A DNA stretch of 64,000 bases. It comes from Hondaea fermentalgiana. Its lineage: Eukaryota; Sar; Bigyra; Thraustochytrida; Thraustochytriidae. Below the pieces are notes generated by a model. It did not search any database. It was not told the DNA's origin and was given only the letters and a program-made list of their open reading frames with translations. The translations under genes and the position numbers were made by a program. The stretch's first letter is position 1, and each line of letters starts with the position of its first letter. The stretch spans positions 17,188 through 81,187 of the forward strand of contig NPFB01000024.1 of the NCBI GenBank assembly GCA_014084085.1, read 5' to 3'. Of the stretch, positions 59,495 through 64,000 are shown one piece after another.

Positions 59495-60894
59495 ATGGCA
59501 GACGCGACGCTTTCCACGAGTTCTTTTCTGCCCGAGTGGGCCGAAAGCCTGGTGACGAACCTGGGCCTGTACTTTCTTATTTTCGCCATTGGATACGTGG
59601 CCATCCAGCAGGTCCGCAAGTACCCTGTGGCGCCCTCGGACCACAGCCTGTATGCCAAATTTGTTCGCTTCATGGTGTTTGGCGAGAGTGCATACGAGCA
59701 GGTGCCCACGGATAGCAATGAGAAGAAGTCGGAGGATCCTAAGCCGGAGCCGACCTTTGCTCTGCGCGCCATGATGCTGCTGTTCTGCGCAGGTGGTCTT
59801 TTGGGCTCGTACCTTTTGTGGGGCGTGCTCCAGGAGCGCATCATGACCAAAGAGTACGACCAGGGCAAGTTCGACTCGTCCATCTTTCTGGTCTTTTGCA
59901 ACCGTCTTTTGGCCCTTGTCACGGCAGGCACCGTAATTAGCTTTACGGAAAAGTCGTCGATGCGAGCGCCTTTCTACAAGTTCTCCTTCACCTCGTTGTC
60001 AAACGTGCTGAGCAGCTGGAGCCAGTTGGAGGCTCTCAAGTACATTTCCTTTCCGACTCAGGTGCTCGCCAAGTCGAGCAAGCTCATTCCTGTCATGCTC
60101 ATGGGCAAGGTCATTTCCGGCAAGTCGTATCCGACGTACGATTACGTGGTGGCCATTGTGATCGGCTTTGGTGTTTCCGTTTTCACGCTCAACAACAGCG
60201 AGGGCGGCAACGGGGCCGAAAAGACCACCAGTTTTTCTGGCATCCTTCTTATTGCCTGCTATTTGACTTTTGACTCGTTCACTTCTCGTAAGTTTCCCTT
60301 GATCCAGTACCGGCGTTTGGGCGTTTCTTCGACAGTTCGACAGTTCGGCCATCCGTCGAAGAAAAGATACAAAACTGACCGACTGACAAATCGTTTTCGG
60401 CAAAATCGTTATTACAAACTACAGAGTGGCAGGGCCACCTCTTCAAGGAGTACAAGATGAGCTCGTACCAGATGATGTTCGGTGTTAACGCTTTCAGTTG
60501 CTTCTTTACTGTTTGCAGTCTCCTCGAGTCTGGAGAACTGTTTTCCTCGCTCGATTTTATCATGAAGGACTCGACCATCGCGCAGGACATTCTCATGTTC
60601 AGTGTCACAGGTGCCACCGGCCAAATGTTCATTTTCTACACCATCAAGACCTTCGGCCCCCTGGTCTTCACCATCATTATGACTTGCCGTCAGCTCACGA
60701 GTATTGTCATCTCTTGCATTATCTACGGCCACACCATCAGCGGCCCATCCCTCATGGGCGCTGTGATTGTCTTCGGAGCCGTCGGATACCGTATCTACCG
60801 CCAAAACAGCGATCGTCAGCAAAAGGCGGCGGCTGAGAAGGCAGCAAAACTGGCCCGCGAGTCCCAACCCGTTGGCGATGTGGAGTTGAAGTAA
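59495..60894 (+). CDS. SLC35B2: Golgi PAPS transporter (SLC35B2 type), two exons
   Basis: Two exons, 59495-60287 and 60425-60894, encode 420 residues. The 137-nt intron has a consensus donor (C|GTAAGT) and acceptor (AACTACAG), and joining them restores SFTSQWQGHLFKEYKMSSYQ, a conserved block of the family. The protein has about ten membrane segments of the nucleotide-sugar transporter fold. GGLLGSYLLWGVLQERIMTK, FLVFCNRLLALVTAG, YISFPTQVLAKSSKLIPVML and MMFGVNAFSCFFTVC match the adenosine 3'-phospho-5'-phosphosulfate transporter rather than the sugar transporters. It imports PAPS into the Golgi lumen for sulfotransferases. An Ala/Lys-rich cytosolic tail ends the chain. The start is the ATG at 59495 (ACACCATGG); the frame upstream has only a GTG. 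It fits the sulfated-glycan theme of this window. Confidence 0.93.
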
Positions 60895-61161
60895 AGATGC
60901 AGAGTTCTTCGAGAAACTCTTTACAATAGAGAAAAGCTTTTCCCAAGACTGTGCGTTACACACTCATGTGTGTGATAGATTACAGTTCAAGCCGATGCGC
61001 TCTTCCAAGTTGCCGGTGTGCCACTAGAAACAGTTTTCACCTTCACTTTACTTTTTTTCCCCCTCTTCTTTTCTGAATACACTTCGTTGTCCCGAAAAGT
61101 GAGAAAAAAAAAAAAAGAAGAAAAGAAACCAAATATTGGTCAGTTTACAAAAAGAAAGCTC
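60895..61161. other. Convergent intergenic region
   Basis: Under 300 bases lie between convergent stop codons, with a pyrimidine run (61047-61070) and an A-rich run (61105-61130). No gene is seen. Confidence 0.5.
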
Positions 61162-63373
61162 TCACGCTAAACGACGCGGATCTCGCGGTAAAAAGTTCTC
61201 CTCGCCACCACGCTGTTTCAATTTTGTAAAATACTTGCCTCGACGCAGACGTTTGTTTCGCATTGCAGAAATGACGTAGGAAAAGGTTGAGAGCGCGGAC
61301 CCGGACCAACGCTCAGCATAGAGGCAAATGATCTGATCAATAAAGCCTCGCACATCACCGCGCATTGCCGCAGGTACTTTAGCGAGAAAGGGTTCGATGA
61401 TGTCTTGATGAAGGTCTTCCGGAAACACAAGACGAGAAAACCCGTAAGTCGTGACGAATGGCCTGAAGAGCGCCCTATCGCGCTCATCCGTTGCAATGTA
61501 AAGCGGGAGACTTTTATTCATGTGGCGCATGGTTGCGCCATGGTACTTGATGTACTTGTGAACGCTACGACGCTCCATAATCTGACTGTCGCCCCGACGA
61601 AAGTGGATGGCGTTGTAACGCGGGGCCATCGGGGCCGCCGCTCGAAGGGCCAAAGCTTGCAGCGTCTTGGAAAATTCCATGCCGTACTGAATGAAAGCAT
61701 AGTATTGGGCGTCCATGGTCGCGCAGCACTTCCACATGCCAGTCTTGTGCCAATACACGACGTCAGCCTTTTCGTTTGACCATCGTCGGTTGATCGTTTT
61801 TTCCTGCATAAAGGAAATCGCCGCGGGTTTCTCGTACATGCGCCAGGTACGGTTGCGAAAGATGAGATTCTCATACTCGTTCATGTCTCCTTCGTGAACA
61901 CGAATGCCGGCGTAAACGCGAGATGCGAGCAAATCGAGGTCCAAGACTTGGCCCATGTGTAAAATTTGCGACTTTTCGAATTTGTTGAAGCCAAGGTAAA
62001 AGTTGGCGTGTGGCGCGACAGGTGGTAGTACGAGTGTGCGATTAAGCGCATTGGCTGCCAGAACAGCCCAGCGCAGGATGAGACGCTGGTTACCCCAGCC
62101 CCCGGAAGGCTGATAGAGAAAGAAGCGCCCGACTTCGTCATGGCGAAGCTTATAACGTTCTGGAACTCTAGACCAGCGAGCCGAGTCCCGATAGAGCGTG
62201 CTATCGAGGTCGATGCCGGCAAGGGCGGCGAGCTCGTGATAGGTCTTGAAAGTTTCGTCCGATGCATCGTCGCCATCATTGTCTTCCACTTCGTCTGATC
62301 CTTCCTCGTCTCCGGCTTGCTGCACCCCCGAGGGAGATCGCTGATCAGGACTGCGTTCGTACGCATCAATATCAAGAGCATTGTTCTCTTTCGACCCGGC
62401 ATTCGAGCTTTCCGCAAAGCTTCGGAGGCCCGTGGAGACCTCGGGTTCGTTGGGTGCTTTGCCGGTTTGACTCTCGCGTGAGGGGCCATCAGCGGTCATG
62501 ATGCGCACAAGTTCGTCTGCTCCAACAACGACGGCTCCATCACGCTCAGCTCGCTTCGCGAGCTCTCGAAATCCAGCTGCGAGGTTTCCTTCGGGGCATG
62601 GTCGTTGATCAGCGTTTTGCTTTGTCGAAGAAGAGGAGGAGGAGGAAGAAGTTGTTGTTGTTTCTTCTGGAGTGTCTTCAAGTAGTTTCAAGGGCGCGGC
62701 GTTCCATGCCCACGCGGCAGCTTCTCGTTCAAGGCTTGCTATAGCATCCGCGAGAGCGTGTTGCTCGGCATCTTTGCCAATGCCGGAAGACGTGGCATCG
62801 AGCGACAGCTCTCCTCGCCCGATGGCCGAGATTCTACCAATGTACAAGCCGAAAAAGAAAAAGCCAGAAAGCGCTAACCAGGTGAAGAATCGTGACGCAC
62901 GTCGCGGTGGATGTGCCACTTGTGTAAAATTTGTGAAAGGGAGCGCAGGGGTCCGTGCCGTCGAGCCTTCTGGCGTCGACGGCACGGAGCGCGAGCCCTT
63001 GCGTCTGAACGCCAGTTTCTCTGCTTCCTACTATTCCTCAATGTCTTTCCTTTGGAGAGCTCGCTCGTGATTTCCGCTACAAAGGCAGCACTTTTGTCCA
63101 ACCAGCCAGCCACTCGTGTTATCGCTTGCGCGCGTTGGCGCCCGCCTGTTGAGCGAGTCCCTCCGCGTCAGACTTCAAGTTGTTTCTAACGTCTTGCTTC
63201 AGACGATCGTCGCTCCGTGCGCCGCCGCGAAAGCGCGCGCGCGCGAAAAGGGCAAGAGCTGCGTCGTTACTGGCAACGTCGCTTGACGCGGGCTCGGCGT
63301 CTCCGCGCGCGCTCTGCGCGCCCAAGCTCTGGGTTTCTCACTCTGACCGCCTCGACCCAATTTTCGCAATCAT
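61162..63373 (-). CDS. O-fucosyltransferase-like type II membrane protein
   Basis: The main exon encodes about 607 residues from codon 62985, which is a GTG; the frame reaches a stop at 63027 without an ATG. A short N-terminal tail precedes a signal anchor (FFTWLALSGFFFFGLYIG, about residues 33-50), then a Ser/Asp/Glu-rich stem (about 110-260). The luminal catalytic region shows the GDP-fucose O-fucosyltransferase pattern: YQPSGGWGNQRLILRWAVLA (substrate loop), RTLVLPPV, NAIHFRRGDSQ (nucleotide-binding Arg) and YIATDERDRALFRPF. A possible 5' exon is 63373-63342 (MIAKIGSRRS, donor GA|GTGAGA), joined in phase to 63004 after TTCAG. This exon is a weak proposal, so the start is uncertain. The enzyme probably acts in the ER or Golgi; donor and acceptor are unproven. 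Confidence 0.72.
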
Positions 63374-63671
63374 TGATGAAAATCACGACAAATTTTGTCA
63401 TGTTGCTGTTCTTGCGCAAGCAAGTTGAAGATGTGATTTTTGTACTGTCACTGTCGCTGCCATTGTCACTCGCATGGGTCATGTATCGCGTACGACGAGA
63501 GAGACGGGAAAACAAAGAAGAAAAGATAAGCAAGCAAGATCAAACTGGATGGTATACTTGGTTTGTTTAGAAAGTGGGAAAGGCAAAGGAGCGGGGTGAA
63601 AGGAGAAAGTTAAATGCGTGCGAGAAAATGGGAGCACACAGGCAGCGAGTCCTGTGATTCCGCACTTACAA
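63374..63671. other. Intergenic spacer
   Basis: About 300 bases lie between the O-FucT-like gene's proposed start and the 3' end of the proteasome gene. No gene or clear regulatory element is recognised. Confidence 0.5.
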
Positions 63672-64000
63672 TTAGTCCTCATCGTCATCATCGTCGTCGT
63701 CCATCTTATCGAACTCAGCCTTGCCCCACTCAAAGGCCTCGTCACGGAGGTTCTTGGGGACAAGCTGGAACTTCCAGTCGGTATCAGCGGTGATCCAGCC
63801 GGCTTCCAAGACAAAAGGCTTGTCCTTTTCCTCCTCGCGGATGGTGTGGATGATGAGAGAGATGCGCTTGAGTGCCTCGGCGCACGTGAGCGCCTTGAGG
63901 TTGAGCTTTTCGATCTCTGTCTTGGCAGCCTGCTTGGATTTGCCCGCGGCGGCACCATGGAAACGAAACTGCGTGCCAGAGGGGTCGATCATGTGGAGAA
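63672..64000 (-). CDS. PSMA3: Proteasome subunit alpha-7 (PSMA3-like), C-terminal part, cut by window edge
   Basis: About 108 C-terminal residues are present; the frame is open to the window end, so the gene continues to the right. The segment MIDPSGTQFRFHGAAAGKSK, then QAAKTEIEKLNLKALTCAEA and LEAGWI, is typical of the alpha-7 (alpha type 3) subunit of the 20S proteasome. The chain ends in an acidic tail (KMDDDDDDDED), as in other alpha-7 subunits. Alpha-7 is part of the outer rings that gate entry to the proteolytic chamber and bind regulatory particles. The ATG visible at 63992 is an internal Met, not the start, because the conserved domain runs through it (LHMIDPSG). Confidence 0.93.
   Translation of the reverse strand, partial: LHMIDPSGTQFRFHGAAAGKSKQAAKTEIEKLNLKALTCAEALKRISLIIHTIREEEKDKPFVLEAGWITADTDWKFQLVPKNLRDEAFEWGKAEFDKMDDDDDDDED

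Noticed and set aside
1..64000. tRNA, rRNA, CRISPR arrays and transposon genes
   Set aside because: I looked for tRNA T-loop patterns, spaced direct repeats, and transposase or reverse-transcriptase motifs and found none I could support by eye; a covariance-model scan would be decisive for small RNAs.

Overview
The window is protist nuclear DNA: GC-rich, mostly one-exon genes on both strands, a few short GT-AG introns, and intergenic stretches full of tetranucleotide microsatellites. Together, a Pro-Thr repeat surface protein of the kind common in stramenopiles, flagellar genes (CFAP52, katanin p80), snurportin, a sulfation and glycosylation gene set, and strong C/G use at third codon positions suggest a thraustochytrid or other labyrinthulomycete. 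The taxonomic call is an inference from gene content, not a search result.

Left part (1-14 kb): a calcineurin-B/CHP-like EF-hand protein; a fusion of an aspartyl/asparaginyl beta-hydroxylase-like domain with a PAPS-type sulfotransferase (minus, with a probable 5' exon); a histidine acid phosphatase; a small protein with a bacterial look and a possible Cys-His-Asp site; then the lysine-degradation pair. The bifunctional lysine-ketoglutarate reductase/saccharopine dehydrogenase (minus) and aminoadipate-semialdehyde dehydrogenase (plus) face away from each other across about 2.4 kb, so one locus carries the whole route from lysine to 2-aminoadipate.

Middle part (14-34 kb): a GT90/CAP10 glycosyltransferase with a reconstructable signal anchor in hidden 5' exons, head-to-head with RNA 3'-phosphate cyclase; a nardilysin-like M16 protease with two long acidic inserts; a secreted, probably GPI-anchored Cys-rich protein; an SCP/CTD-type phosphatase; a 100-N assembly gap inside a (GAAA)n array; the Pro-Thr repeat membrane protein; flagellar CFAP52; and an MPDU1-like PQ-loop protein.

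Right part (34-64 kb): a single 12.1 kb open frame for a 4030-residue protein with RanBP2 zinc fingers, UBA, SH3-like, P-loop ATPase/helicase-like (DUF3638-type) and EF-hand regions; snurportin-1 divergent from it; katanin p80; a BIG-type Sec7 ARF-GEF; a two-exon PAPS transporter (SLC35B2 type); an O-fucosyltransferase-like type II membrane protein; and the 3' end of proteasome subunit alpha-7, cut by the window edge.

The sulfotransferase, PAPS transporter, GT90, O-FucT-like protein and MPDU1 together fit a secretory pathway making sulfated glycans, though they are scattered rather than clustered. The giant protein is the least understood gene and the best candidate for new biology. No rRNA, tRNA, CRISPR array or convincing transposon was seen.
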